Assembly: GCA_031769625.1 (NCBI GenBank)
Contig: JAUIMM010000535.1
Span: 558,001 to 622,000 of the forward strand
DNA: 64,000 nt
Direction of reading: 5' to 3'
DNA from: Taudactylus pleione
Lineage: Eukaryota > Chordata > Amphibia > Anura > Myobatrachidae
Position 1 is the first letter of the stretch, and the number at the start of each line of letters is the position of its first letter. Position numbers and translations under genes: made by a program. Shown piece by piece: positions 1 to 11,725 of this stretch. The notes below the pieces were generated by a model. That model made no database searches, was not told where the DNA came from, and worked only from the letters and a program-made list of their open reading frames with translations.

Positions 1-222
1 ACATAGGGCATTATCACCCAATATCACCTCTAATATGTCAGAGAGGACCCTTATTATAATACATTAATAACAAAGCCTTAAATTAAGCTAGTGTATATTA
101 TATCAAACCATAATAATGTAGCAATTCCAATAACATTACTGTAATTATGCAGTGGAGTATGTTAGCACATAAAAATACATAGTAGGTATTATTCAGGTAT
201 ATTAATAGAGAAAAAAATATAT
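1..222. repeat. Outer part of left arm of a >10 kb inverted repeat
   Basis: This stretch reads as the reverse complement of about 10,305-10,525, with scattered mismatches. Base 1 pairs with about base 10,525, so the arm may continue left of the window. It has no coding content. It lies just outside a TG/TA microsatellite (about 230-285) into which the first hAT element inserted. Confidence 0.85.
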
Positions 223-246
223 ATACTGTATGTATGTATGTGTGTG

Positions 247-279
<33 letters not shown>

Positions 280-906
280 ATTTATTAGGGGTGTGCACCG
301 GCCACTTTTCGTGTTTTGGTTTTGGATCTGGATCTTTCTTCGTGTTTTGGATCTGGATTGGTTTTGCCAAAACCACCCTTCCGTGTTTTGGGTTCTCGGT
401 TTTGTGTTTAGGATCTGTATATTTTTTAAAAAAAGCATAAAAACTGCTAAAATCACAGAATGTGTTGATTTTTCTGCTCCTATGCTATTACTAACCTCAA
501 AAACCTTAATTTCCATTCATTTCCAGTCTATTCTGAACACCTCACAATAGTGTTTTTATGTCCAAAAGGTTGCACCGAGGTAGATGGATGACTATGCTAA
601 GTGACACGAGTGGGCGGCACAAACACGTGGCCCATCTAGGAGTGACACTGCAGTGGCAGACAGGATGGCAGTTTTAAAAACTAGGCCCCAAACAGTACAT
701 AATTCAAAGAAAAAAAAGAGGTGCAAGATGGAATTGTCCTTGGGCCCTCCCACCCACCCTTATGTTGTACAAACAGGACATGCACACTTTAACAAACCAA
801 TCATTTCAGCGCCAGGGTCTGCCACACGACTGTGGCTGAAATGATTGGTTCGTTTGGGCCCCCACAAAATAAGCTGGCAATTAATCTGTCCCTGCACAAA
901 CTGGCT

Positions 907-2926
907 CTACGGAGGCAAGATGTCGTCCTCATCCTCATCCACCGATTCCTCACCCTCTTCAGTGTTTTGTACATCCTCATCCTCACAGAGTATTAACTCG
1001 TCCCCGCTGGAATCCACCACTACAGGTCCCTCTGTATGTTCTGGAGGCTTGTCTCCATGGAAGAGTTGATAATTCATTTTTATGAACATCATCTTCTCCA
1101 CATTTTGTGGAAGCAACCTCCTACGCCTTTCGCTGACAAGGTTCCCGGCTGCACTAAACACTCTTTCGGAGTTTACACTGGAGGGGGGTCAACTCAGGTA
1201 AAATAGAGCCAGTTTGTACAGAGGCCTCCAAATTGCCTCTTTCCTGCCAGTACAGGTACGGACTGTCTGACATGCCTACTTGGATGCTGTCACCGATGTA
1301 ATCCTCCACCATTCTGTCAATGGTGACAGTATCATATGCAGTGACAGTAGACATGTCAGAAATTGTTGCCAGGTCCTTCAGTCCGGACCAGATGTCCAAA
1401 CTTTGTCCTGCCTGCCCTGCATCACCGCCAGCAGGTTGCTTAGGATACCTAAGTTTTTTCCTGGCAGCCCCAGTTGCAGGAGAAAATGAAGAAGGAGCTG
1501 TTGACGTGTCATGTTCCGCTTCAGCTGACAGTGTTTTCACCAGCAGGTCTTTGCACCTCTGCAGGCTTGTGTCGGCCGGAAAGAGAGACACTACATAGGC
1601 TTTAAACCTAGGATCGAGCACGGTGGCTAAAATGTAGTGGTCTGATTTCAACAGATTGACCACCCTGGAATCCAGGCAAAGCGAAAGAAGGGCTTCATCC
1701 ACAAGTCCCACATGCCGAGCGGAATCGCTCTGTCTTAGCTCCTCCTTCACTTTCTCCAGCTGCTTCTGCAAAACCCTGATGAGGGGAATGACCTGACTCA
1801 AGCTGGCAGTGTCTGAACTGACTTCACGTGTGGCAAGTTCGAAGGGCTGGAGAACCTTGCACAATATGGAAATCATTCTCCACTGTGCTTGAGTCAGGTG
1901 CATACCCCCTCCTTTGCCTATGTCATAGGTGGATGTATAGGCTTGAATGGCCTTTTGCTGCTCCACCATCCTCTGAAGCATATAGAGGGTTGAGTTCCAC
2001 CGCATCACAACCTCTTGCTTCAGGTGATGGCGGGGCAGTTTCAAGAGTGTTTGCTGGTGCTCCAGTCTTCGGAACGCAGTCGCTGAATGGCAAAAGTGGC
2101 CAGAAATTTTTCGGGCCACCCAAAGCGTGTCCTGCATGTCCCTGTCGCTTTTCAGAAAATTCTGCACCACCAAGTTTATTGTGTGAGCAAAACATGGGAA
2201 GTGCTGGAATTTGCACAGATGTAATGCCCGCACAATATTGGTGGTGTTGTCAGATATCACAAATCCCCAGGAGAGTTTAAGTGGGGTAAGCCACTGGGCA
2301 ATGATTTCCCTCAGTTTCTCTAAGAGGTTGTCAGCGGTGTGCCTCGTACTGAAACTGGTGATACACAGCGTAGCCTGCCTTGGAATGAGCTGGCGTTTCT
2401 GAGATGCTGCTACTGGTGACGCTGCTGCTGTTGCTGCGTAAGGTGATACATCTACCCAGTGGGCTGTCACAGTCATATAGTCCTTAGTCTGCCCTGTTCC
2501 ACTTGTCCACATGTCCGTGGTTAAGTGGACATTGGGTACAACGGCATTTTTCAGGACACTGAGGACACTTTTTCTGACGTTTCTGTACAGTCTCGGTATC
2601 GCCTGCCTAGTGAAGTGGAATCTACATGGGATTTGGAACCGGGGACACACTACCTCCATCAATTGTCTAAATCCCACTGCACTAATGGCAGATACCGGAC
2701 GCACGTCTAACACCAACATAGCAGTCAAGGCCTCAGTTATACGTTTTGCTTCAGGATGACTGCTGTCATACTTAAAGGACTGTTGGAGGGTCAATTGTTT
2801 AGTAAAAGTAGTGGTGTTCCTACTTCCTCTCTGGGATGATGAACGACTCCCAGCAGCAGCAGCGGCAGCAGGAGGCGTAGCAATGCAGGATCCTCCGGAG
2901 GAGTCCCGGATAGGAGAGTCAGTCAT
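907..2926 (-). pseudogene. hAT transposase, catalytic domain and C-terminus (copy 1)
   Basis: A 590-residue open frame (2926 down to 1154) holds hAT landmarks in order: DMWTSGT, a DNTTNIVRA block, an AHTINLVVQ block, RWNSTLYML, and VLDPRFKAY. The conserved end (ERVFSAAGNLVSERRRRL, the hAT dimerisation block) continues in another frame from about 1161 to an acidic tail ending DEDDILPP at 907. The break is explained by one extra base in a run of six G (C on the coding strand) at 1183-1188. Removing one restores the junction into SSVNSERVFSA. Upstream, an in-frame TAG (3016-3014) separates this part from the BED part. The enzyme family excises and reinserts the element in the nucleus. This copy is nearly intact but not translatable as one protein. 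Confidence 0.9.
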
Positions 2927-3013
2927 GCCAGTGACATGGCCTGCAGGACTACTTCCGATCCTGACTAAGGAGAAAATTGATGAGTAGGGAGTTGACGGTG
3001 TGGTTTGCAGGTG

Positions 3014-4027
3014 CTAGGATACAACAGGACAACGGGATTTAGGTGTCCCTGGACTGCTTACGGTCTTAGCCAAAGTTTCTGAACTTGACAGTAACTTTTT
3101 ATGAACGCGCTGCAGGTGCCGTATAAGGGAGGATGTTCCTAGGTGGTTAACGTCCCTACCTCTACTTATTCCACCTTTACATATGGTACATATGGCAAGA
3201 CAGTTGTTGTCCGGATTTGGATAGAAATATTGCCAGACCAAAGAGGTGGAATGTTTGGTCTTCTGCCCAGGCATGACCGTCGTGGGCTTTTTCATCCCAC
3301 GGACAACAACTGTCTCCCCCGGAGCCTGATTTAAACAAACCACATCACCATCAGAATCCTCCTCGCCAACTTTCTCCTCAGCGCCAGCTACACCAGTATC
3401 CTCATCCTGTTGTACTTCAACAGTTACATCTTCAATTTGCATATCAGCAAGTGGACTGTGGGTGCTCCTTTCAGCACTTGCAGGGGGCGTGCAAATGGTG
3501 GAAAGAGCCACCTCTTCCTGTCCAGTGCTGGGAAGGTCAGGCATCGCAACCGCCACCACACTTGGACTCTCCTTGGGGATTTGTGATATCTTCTTAGAAC
3601 GCACAGTTCTTTGCTGTGCTTTTGCCAGCTTAACTCATTTGATTTTTTTAGCGGGAGGAGGGCTTCCATCGCCATGTGAAGCTTAACCACTAGTCATGAA
3701 CATACTAGTCATACTAGTATGACACACACTAGTCATAGGGAAAGACCTTAGCCGTTCCTTGCCACTCTGTGTCATAAATGGCATATTGGCAAGTTTACGT
3801 TTCTCTTCAGATGATTTAAATGCTTTTTTTAAGATCATTTTCCTGAACTTTGTCATTTGGGATTGTATGTGACTTCTACTATTACATTGGGCATCGGCCT
3901 TGGCAGACGACGTTGATGGCATGTTATCGTCTATGTCATGACTAGTGGCAGCAGCTTCTGCACTAGGAGGAAGTGGTTCTTGATCTTTCTCAATTTTATT
4001 TTTATCGGAGAAAGTTTGGTCCTCCAT
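3014..4027 (-). pseudogene. hAT transposase N-terminus with BED zinc finger (copy 1)
   Basis: The start is the ATG at 4027 (MEDQTFSDKNKI). A polar, Ser/Lys-rich segment runs to about 3740. There a small local expansion of the unit ACTAGTCAT (about 3690-3735) disturbs the frame relative to copy 3. An in-frame TGA at 3637-3635 follows. The frame then runs open from 3604 through an acidic region to a BED finger: CTIC, then HLQRVH, with the aromatic WQYF just before. BED fingers bind DNA and commonly form the ends-recognition part of hAT transposases. The TGA is shared with copy 3, while copy 2 has an Ile codon at the aligned place. Confidence 0.85.
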
Positions 4028-4059
4028 TTATGTTATATCGATTTGATATATACGTGCGG

Positions 4060-4480
4060 CTAAGGCGCACACAAACACAGAAAATATTTTTTTATTTTTG
4101 CTGGAGAGTAGTGCACTTTGTGGGTTACAGCACCCTTTAAGAAATGAGCCAGCCGGCTCTTTACTTATGGGACACAGGCGCATGCTTGGCGCTGCTCCTT
4201 TGTTGATGCACGTGCGGCTACTGCGCACACAATTCACAAACACAGAAAATATTTTTTTATTTGGTTTGGAGTGTACTTTGGGGGTTACAGCACCCTTTAA
4301 CGGTCAAGCCAGCCGGCCCTTTACTTATGACACAGGCGCACGCTTGGCACTACTTTGTTGATGCACGTGCGGCTACTGAGCACACAATTCACAAACACAG
4401 AAAAAATATATATTTTTTTAGCTCTTGGGGGGAGCACCCCTGACAGACAGAGCACCCCCTGGACAACAGTACAGCACCCC
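4060..4480. repeat. Tandem subterminal repeat in hAT copy 1, unit about 130-150 bp
   Basis: Three imperfect units share TGCACGTGCGGCTACTG, then CACAAACACAGAAAATATTT, then a TTTGGGGGTTACAGCACCC block and a CAGCCGGCC block. They lie between the gene start and the right end, so they may hold the promoter and transposase-binding sites. The same array is in copy 3 (63,570-64,000). Confidence 0.8.
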
Positions 4481-4499
4481 TTTAGGACTGGGACACTGC

Positions 4500-4720
4500 A
4501 CAGGACTTTGGAGTGGACACAGCCCCTATGGACAACTGACTGCACAACACAGTCCAGCCAGCCCCTATGGACTTTGAAGTAGTGCACACAGCCCCTATGG
4601 ACAACAGCAGCACAGCACAACACAGCCAGCCCCTATGGACTTTGTAGTAGTGGACACAGCCCCTATGGACAACAGCAGCACAGCGCAGCACAACACTACT
4701 CTGCACTACACTACACTACA
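4500..4720. repeat. Short tandem repeats around AGCCCCTATGGACAAC
   Basis: About five units of 35-55 bp contain AGCCCCTATGGAC and CAGCAGCACAGCACAACAC, followed by CACTACACTA repeats. A matching but diverged array lies at the same place in copy 2 (about 44,850-45,200). Confidence 0.75.
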
Positions 4721-4972
4721 CTACATAGCCCAGCCAGCCCTAACTCCCACCCTCCCTCTTCACTGTCCACAGCCGAGTGAGAAAATGGCGCCGACGCGGG
4801 TACCTTATATAGGATCCAAAACCCGCGAGATCCGGTAGGCGGGATGATGACGTTTTGCCTCTATTTCAGATCCGAGTCAGGCGGGAAAAGTCGAGCCTGA
4901 CTCGGATCGGCCTCAGATCGGGGGGGCTCGGGGGGGGTTTGGATTTCAGAAATCCGAACCCGCTCCCCCCTA

Positions 4973-5165
4973 ATATATATATATATATATATATAGTAGA
5001 TATTAACCAGGCATATTTACAGATAAAGATATATCATAGGTATTAGTAGGAGATAGATTTAAATATCCTTTTACATACCCAGGTGAGCAAAGCAGCACAT
5101 TCACCTTCTTTCCTTATGGATTCAAAGAGGTAAATAGAGCCCTTCCTTGAAGGGTTTAAATACGT
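4973..5165. repeat. Inner part of left inverted-repeat arm, with a PLE trace
   Basis: After a TA run, 4996-5100 is the reverse complement of 10,063-10,140 (ATATCATAGGTATTAGTAGG; CTTTTACATACCCAGGT). Bases 5060-5165 continue with similarity to the start of the PLE remnant near 10,000-10,060, now on the plus strand. Before the hAT inserted, this arm was continuous with 1-222. Confidence 0.75.
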
Positions 5166-5339
5166 CATCTGTAGCGACATAATTTCCACTATGTACTGTT
5201 GGTGTTTATTAAACAGAAAAAAAAATCTAATTTTCAGTGGTTTTTGTATAATCTAATTATCATCTCATGATTAATACACATTATCTAAATGTTTAGAGCT
5301 TTAGCTTTAACTTTATATTAGTTATAACTGTAAAAATAG

Positions 5340-5760
5340 CTTTATGACAGAAATGCCCTATTATGCATTATTGCATAATCACCAGGCATGCTGGGTAGTG
5401 TAGTTATAAAGATATAGAAATAGTTAGAAGGGTATAGAAATTGCTTAATCCCAAAAAATGCCCTATAATGTTTTGCTGCATAATTTCCAGGCATGCTGGG
5501 TAGTGTAGTTAAAAAGATGTGGAAATAGTTAGAAGGGTATAGGAATTGATTAATAACAAAAACACCCTGTAATGCATTGCTGTATAATCACCAGGCTTGC
5601 TGGGTGGAGTAGTTCGAATGATATAGAAATGGTTAGAAAGATGTAGGTATTGTCTGATCCCAAAAGCACCCCATAATGCATTGTTGCATATTCACCAGGC
5701 ATGTTGGGTAGTGTATAGACTTCAAAAATTAAGTACAGCATAATCACCCAGCATAGTGTC
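5340..5760. repeat. Tandem repeat, four units of about 104 bp
   Basis: Each unit contains a form of TGCATAATCACCAGGCATGC, then TGGGTAGTGTAGTT, then GATATAGAAATGGTTAGAAG. Units begin near 5345, 5450, 5560 and 5660. The strand coding is closed and no promoter-like signal was seen. Bases 5165-5340, just before, show nothing recognisable. Confidence 0.85.
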
Positions 5761-6416
5761 AATACAGACTTCTAACTAGAAGTATGAAACTAAAGTATCT
5801 GTAAATGTTGCCCCCAAAGTGGATAAACATTATGTCTAATCATATATGGCTGGTGTTGATTGGCACTTTAACCACTCCTGGTTTGCGTTCTGCAAGTGTT
5901 CCAGAGCCTCGTCTGCACATATACACTTCTGGTTAGCGTTCCAATATGTGTTTCAGCACCATTTTAAGTGTGGTGCAATCAGAAACAGTGCTGAAAGTAA
6001 AATTTAAACTACAGCACTTATAAAATTCTTATAACTGTGATTTAATATTATTCAAAAATATTTGAAATATTTAGCTGATCTTTATTAAACAATAAGTGCC
6101 TAATACCAATAGTAATTTTAAAGGTGCAATGTCTATATTAAATCTTACAATATATTAATTATACTATATACAAATATATAATTATTTACAAATATGCTAT
6201 ATATATATAATATAATTATATATAATTATATAATATACATTATATACAAATATATAATATATACATATATAGAAATTATACTATATACAAATATATATAC
6301 AAATATACTATATATAACCATACTAAATACATATTATTAAATGGAAGGAAAAAATAATAAATAAAATATATATATAATAAATAAAATAATTTATACACAC
6401 ACATATACTGTGTACA
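5761..6416. other. AT-rich sequence, no gene seen
   Basis: The stretch contains a degenerate array of ATATACAAATATATA-like units at about 6165-6320 and TATATA runs just before the Tc1-like element. I see no coding or RNA feature. Confidence 0.7.
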
Positions 6417-6418
6417 TA

Positions 6419-8034
6419 CAGTCCGGTCCATAAATATTGGGACATGGACAGAATTTTCAGATTTTTGCCTCTATTCACCACCACAATGGTTTTGAAATGA
6501 AACAAACAGACTGCAGACTTTCAGATTTAATTTTAGGGTAATTACATCCAAATTGGGTGTACGGTGTAGGAATGACAACAATTTCAATAGGTGCCTCCCA
6601 CTTTTTAAGGGGCCAAAAGTAATGGGACTATCAACTCAAAAGCTATTTCATGGACAGGTGTGGGCTATTCCCTCATTATTTCATTATCAATTAAGCAGGT
6701 AAAAGGTCTGGAGTTGATTCTAGGTGTGACATTTGCATTTGGAATCAATTGCTGTCAACTCTCAATATGAGATCCAAAGAGCTGTCTATCAGTGAAGCAA
6801 GCCATCATTAGGCTGAAAAATCAAAACAAACCCATCAGAGAGATAGCAAAACCATTAGGTGTGGCCAAATCAACTGTTTGGAACATTCTTAAAAAGAAAG
6901 AATGCACCGGAGAGCTCAGCAACACCAAAAGACCAGGAAGACCACGGAAAACAACTGTGGTGGATGACAAAATTATTTCCCTGGTGAAGAAAAACCCTTC
7001 ACAACAGTTGGCCAAATCAAGAACACTCTCCAGGAGGTAGATGTATATGTGTCAAAGTCAACAATCAAGAGAAGACTTCACAAGAGTGAATATAGAGGGT
7101 TCACCACAAGTGCAAACCATTGGTGAGCCACAAAAACAGGAAGACCAGATTAGAGTTTGCCAAACAACATCTAAAAAAGCCATTACAGTTCTGGAACAAC
7201 ATCCTATGGACAGAGAAGACAAAGATCAACTTGTACCAGAGTGATGGGAAGAGAAGAGAAGGAAAGGAACTGCTCATGATCCAAAACATAACACCTCATC
7301 AGTGAAGCATTGTGGTGGTAGTGTCATGGTGTGGGCATGTATGGCTGCCAATGGAACTGGTTCCCTTGTATTTATTGATGATGTGACTGCTGACAAAAGC
7401 AGCAGAATGAATTCTGAAGTGTTTCGGGCAATATTATATGCTTATATTCAGTCAAATGCTTCAGAACTCATTGGACGGCGCTTCACAGTGCAGATGGACA
7501 ATGACCCGAAGCATACTGCAAGAGCAACCAAAGAGTTTTTTTAAGGCTAAAAAGTGGAATGTTATGCAATGGCCAAGTCAATCCCCTGACCTGAATACGA
7601 TTGAGCATGCATTTCACTTGAGGAAGACAAAACTGAAGGGAAAATGCCCCAAGAACAAGCAGGAACTGAAAACATTTGCAGTAGAGGCCTGGCAGAGTAT
7701 CACCAGGGATGAAACCCAGCGTCTGGTGATGTCCAGACTTCAGGCTATAATTGCCTGCAAAGGATTTGCAACAAAGTATTAAAGTGAAAGTTAGATTTAG
7801 GATTGTTTAGTTTGTCCCATTACTTTTGGCCTCTTAAAAAGTGGGAGGCACATATAGAAACCATTGTAATTCCTACACCGTTCACCTGATTAGGATGTAA
7901 TTACCCTCAAATTAAATCTGAAAGTCTGCAGTTAAAGCACATCTTGTTTGTTTCATTTTAAAGCCATTGTGGTGGTGAATAGAGGACAATATATGAAAAT
8001 TCTGTCAATGTCCCAATATTTATGGACCTGACTG
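6419..8034 (+). mobile_element. Tc1/mariner-type transposon, complete ends
   Basis: The inverted ends begin CAGTCCGGTCCATAAATATT on the left and CAGTCAGGTCCATAAATATT on the right strand. Both continue as TGGGACA and are flanked by TA (6417-6418 and 8035-8036), the expected target duplication. A second pair of matching sequences near the ends (CTGCAGACTTTCAGATTTAA at 6512 and its partner near 7910) extends the terminal inverted repeat to about 100 bp or more. One plus-strand transposase pseudogene lies inside. Confidence 0.95.
6792..7782 (+). pseudogene. Tc1-like transposase, frameshifted
   Basis: The N-terminus has paired-type helix-turn-helix sequence (IREIAKPLGVAKSTVWNIL) and a GRPRK hook, both used by Tc1 enzymes to bind the ends. 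The catalytic domain follows in shifted frames. The usual first Asp (WTDETK) reads WTEKTK at about 7208-7225. The second survives in QMDNDPKHTA and the third in NTIEHAF, spaced as in the DD34E class. Frame changes occur near 7040, 7240-7310 and 7540. The end near 7782 matches the usual Tc1 C-terminus. Missing the first Asp and having several breaks, it cannot be active. Confidence 0.9.
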
Positions 8035-8048
8035 TATATATATATATA

Positions 8049-8250
8049 GAAGTTCAAGGTGCAGCACTCAGCGGTCTTATAAAGACATTAAACAGGAGTT
8101 CCCATGTCAGCAACGTTTTGGGCTTTAATCGCTCATCTTCAGGCTACATAAATCCTGAAGACGGGCGATTAAAGCCCAAAATGTTGCTGACATAGGAGCT
8201 CACGTTTAATGTATTTATCAGACTGCTGAGTGCCGCCGTTTGAACTGCTT
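8049..8250. repeat. Inverted pair of PLE-type terminal sequences with hammerhead-like cores
   Basis: Bases 8049-8142 are the reverse complement of 8153-8250 with mismatches (GCACTCAGCGGTCT versus AGACTGCTGAGTGC at the outer ends). Each arm carries CTGAAGA, a GC stem around GATTAAA, then CCCAAAA. This resembles the CUGANGA, stem II and GAAA layout of hammerhead ribozymes known from PLE terminal repeats, but the final box is AAAA. It lies directly beside the Tc1 element in TATATA sequence. Confidence 0.55.
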
Positions 8251-8655
8251 TATTTATATATAAATATAATATATATATATATCTATATATTATATGCATG
8301 CATACACAAATTCATTTAAAGGTGCAGTACTATTCATTTAACACTAATGTTGTTCTTAATTACCATATCTACAAACAGTGTTTTCTATGTGAGTGAGCTC
8401 TCAGGCTTCAATGAGCTAACTCCAACTTTACAATACAATTCCATATACAGTCGACAATATACTACAATACATCATCGTAAAAAACATATATACACATACA
8501 TACCTAATCGACATGCACAAAATTTCACATAGGCAACTTGAAAGGTCATCCATAATTAGACATATGCCCCATATAGCAAAATACAAATATGACCAATGGC
8601 AATAGAAAAGTTTGTATGATATATATTTGATACCAGCTTTTTAAATGATCATAGC
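8251..8655. other. AT-rich sequence downstream of PLE, no gene seen
   Basis: This probably includes the 3' untranslated part of the minus-strand PLE that ends near 8660. I see no other recognisable feature. Confidence 0.5.
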
Positions 8656-8659
8656 TATA

Positions 8660-10060
8660 TTGAGATTTTTGTTTAAACCTATTGATACAAGAGTGTTAAG
8701 AGTGTAGATCCAATAGGTTTCCCTTTTAGCTAGAATTAAGTCTTTATTAGTGATTTTAATATGTTCACTGATTGTAAATGATAAAGCTTTTGGGTCAGAA
8801 TTATGCATCTCTGTAAATGTCTAGATAGACTATGATTATTACATTTTATTCTTTATGTTACGTAGGTGCTCTTGTATGTGTATTTTCCCACATCTTTTTG
8901 TTTTCCCAATGTAAAATAGACCACAGCCACACCTAATTCTATATATTACGTAGTCAGTGTTGCATATGGTGATTCCTTTTAGAGTATGTTCTATCCCACC
9001 ATCATCTTTCCAAATGAAACTCAATTTCTCCATATATTTTCAACAGATGCATCTATTAAATGGAAAGCAACTTGTTCTTATGGTCCAAGGGTTAGTCACA
9101 GAATTATTGACATTTGGTCCTTTTGTAGGGGGGGGATCAGTTTACTAGGGGCAAGAATATTTGTAAGCGTATTTGCTCTCTTAAATACAATATTGAGTTT
9201 CCTGGGAGTAGAGGTCCCAATATGTTTTTTTTTAAGAAGTATATGCCAGTGATCGTTCAGGATTTTGTGTATTTTAATATTTTCTCTATTGTACTATGTG
9301 ATGACTGGTCCATTTTTATGAAATTCCTATTTACGTACCAAAGGTTTCTCTTTTATAAGTTCTGATCTGTCCAACTCTGATGCTGTTCTTGCTGCCTCTA
9401 TGGTATTGGCTTCATATCCTATTTCAATACACCTCTCTTTGATAGTGGCCAATTGTTGCTAATATGACTCAATCTGATTACAGTTTTTCATTATCCTTAA
9501 AAATTGAGCATATGGAAATTTGTTTTTCAACACTGGCAGGTGACAACTATTGAATGGTATAAAGCTGTTTGCATTAGTACTTTTAAGGAAGGTTTTTGTA
9601 ATAATTTAACCATTTGGATCAATTTGAAGGCTAATGTCTAAAAATTCCATAGAAACTTCATGATGGATATGAGTAGACTATGGGTTTGTAAATGTATATA
9701 CTGAATGAACTCATCAATGCCAGTTTTATCACCTTCCCATATTAGAATCAAGGCATGATATAATGATGATAGAATCTAATATTCTTATTAAAGAAGATTG
9801 AATTATAGATAAAATGTTCCTCCCAATTTTCCATCAGAATGTTAGCATATGATGGGACAAATTTAGACCCCATCACTGTGCCTAATGTTTGTATAAAAAA
9901 TTGTCCATCAAATTCCAAATAATTATGTTCCTGTATAAAACCGAATACTTTCAAGTAGAAAACTATTTTCTTTAACAGATATTGTTACATCATTAGATAA
10001 AAGTTTGTCAACTGCCTCTAAGCCCATTTTATGAGGTATGGACAAATTTGCTGCTCTGCT
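8660..10060 (-). pseudogene. Penelope-like element: RT and GIY-YIG endonuclease relic A
   Basis: The reading is minus strand, split over frames. Near 10,000 there is a piece reading SIPHKMGLEAVDKLL (RT finger/palm style). At 9820-9890, GTVMGSKFVPSYANILM then ENWEEHF matches the PLE RT block. The following catalytic Asp-Asp region is decayed (FYHHYIMP). At 8839-9033, DYVIYRIRCGCGLFYIGKT and EHLRNIKN form the GIY-YIG nuclease signature. The end (LAKRETYWIYTLNTL, then GLNKNLNI) lies at about 8655-8760. PLEs reverse transcribe their RNA and use the GIY-YIG domain to nick target DNA. Many stops make this a relic. Confidence 0.85.
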
Positions 10061-10062
10061 TA

Positions 10063-10145
10063 CCTGGGTATGTAAAAGACTATTTAGATATAACTCCTAC
10101 TAATACCTATGATATATCTTTCTCTGTAAATATACCTGGTTAATA

Positions 10146-10191
<46 letters not shown>

Positions 10192-10525
10192 ATGTAAATA
10201 TACCTGATAAATACTGGTTATTTATATTTTTCTCTGTTAATATACCTGATAAATACTGGTTATTTATATTTTTCTCTGTTAATATACCTGATAAATACTG
10301 GTTATTTATATTTTTCTCTGTTAATATACCTGAATAATACCTACTATGTGTTTTTCTGTGCTAACATACCCCACTGCATAATTACAGTAATGTTATTTGT
10401 ATTGCTACATTATTATGGTTTGATATAATACACACTAGCTTAATTTAAGGCTTTGTTATAAATGTATTATAATAAGGGTCCTCTCTGACATATTAGAGGT
10501 GATATTGGGTGATAATGCCCTATGT
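10063..10525. repeat. Right arm of the large inverted repeat, with internal tandem units
   Basis: This pairs with 4996-5100 (inner part) and with 1-222 (outer part). In between are a TA run (10,146-10,188) and three copies of a 42-bp unit containing CCTGATAAATACTGGTTATT (about 10,200-10,325), which the left arm does not show in full. The arm is immediately upstream (5' side) of PLE relic A. Confidence 0.85.
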
Positions 10526-11225
10526 CCCTTCTGACCTATATTAATTGATCTATGGCAAGAATATCCACTCCATTTTTTTGTATAAGTAATACAATATTTA
10601 AATAATATTATTAAGGGGTATAAGTTACCCTTACTTTACATATAAACTAAATACTAATACCAAGTTATGCATAATAATAATTCCCCAATGTTCTAATAGG
10701 TGGAATTCAACTACCCAGTACTGATCACATACAGTACATACATAATTAATTTTTTTGGAATATCTGAGGTATGTAGATACTCTTCTTCATTTTGAGACCC
10801 AATGCCATTGTTAGATTATATGTATTAGACCACCGTGTTAATTAATGAAAACTAAGAAGTATTACATACATTATTCAGTTGATAAATCTGCCACTTTTTG
10901 CTGAGAGCCAAGTGTTTCCTATGAATATCCTTTGTTCCAGTATTTCTGAGATCACTTGAAACTTACAATTTGTATTCTTTTATGTGAAGGCACAGAGGTA
11001 TGAAAATTAAATTGGGTACTGTTAAACCCCTCTTTGGTCCTTAACTTGACAATCCCATAGTTATTACTATCCATAACTTGACAAATTATGACACCTATTA
11101 ATATCAATGTAAATAATTCTATGCATAGTATGATGTTAAACTCTATATTGGAAATAAGTGGATAATGTTCCTACTATTTGCATAATGTTCTGAATAAGAT
11201 TGTAAATTCCATGCATGAAATAATT
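10526..11225. other. AT-rich sequence, no gene seen
   Basis: No repeat, open frame or RNA feature could be supported here. Confidence 0.6.
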
Positions 11226-11229
11226 TGTG

Positions 11230-11345
11230 TGACATCCTTCTTATGGACTTTTTATATTTAATTTTTAAGACTAACCCCTGAAGAAGTCTCCAAGGAGACA
11301 AAAACACGTAGGATAACTGTGTTTTTGACCCCAATTCGGTGACTA
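11230..11345 (+). repeat. PLE-type 3' sequence with hammerhead-like core
   Basis: Bases 11,277-11,312 contain CCTGAAGAAG, a perfect six-pair stem (GTCTCC, AA, GGAGAC), then AAAAACACGT. Order and spacing match a hammerhead stem II with its CUGANGA box. The GAAA box reads AAAA. It sits beside PLE relic B. It could equally be a chance hairpin. Confidence 0.4.
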
Positions 11346-11654
11346 CATCACTACGAATACATGCTTTAAACCTAATGGTGAATTGTCCATGTTCAAATGT
11401 GGAACCCTATAAACCTAATCAGTACCATCTAAAATTGTATTGGTACTGTACAAAATGTTATTTTATTGTAATAAATTGTATTATGTTTTTATAAGGGTGT
11501 CAACAGCTTTTTACCCACCAAAACTGCTAGGTTTTTTTATGTGAATGTTTTAATACTTCAATAGTAGTATTTAGAAGTGTTTATTCAGAACGGCCTTCTT
11601 TTACTTCTCCAGTATAAACTGTAAAATTACTTAAGCGCTCTCTCACAAAGCCTT

Positions 11655-11725
<71 letters not shown>

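Larger units (their letters stand above)
286..4972 (-). mobile_element. hAT (ZBED-type) DNA transposon, copy 1, full length
   Basis: The left end begins TAGGGGTGTGCAC and the right end, read on the other strand, begins TAGGGGGGAGCGGG. These are short imperfect inverted ends of hAT type. Both flanks are TA-rich microsatellite, so the expected 8-bp duplication (ATTTAT-like) cannot be separated from the repeat. The element has one minus-strand gene: an N-terminal region, a BED zinc finger and an RNase H-like transposase with the hAT C-terminal dimerisation block. Tandem repeats lie upstream of the gene. It inserted into the left arm of a larger inverted repeat. It is closely related to copy 3 (61,929 onward) and more distantly to copy 2 (37,591-45,405). 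Confidence 0.88.

Noticed and set aside
202..550. Overlapping open frames with Tyr/Ile runs on both strands
   Set aside because: They come from the TA/TG microsatellite and the hAT terminal region. No family motif and both strands open.
5340..5760. CRISPR-like array
   Set aside because: Whole 104-bp units repeat with no unique spacers, and the genome is eukaryotic.
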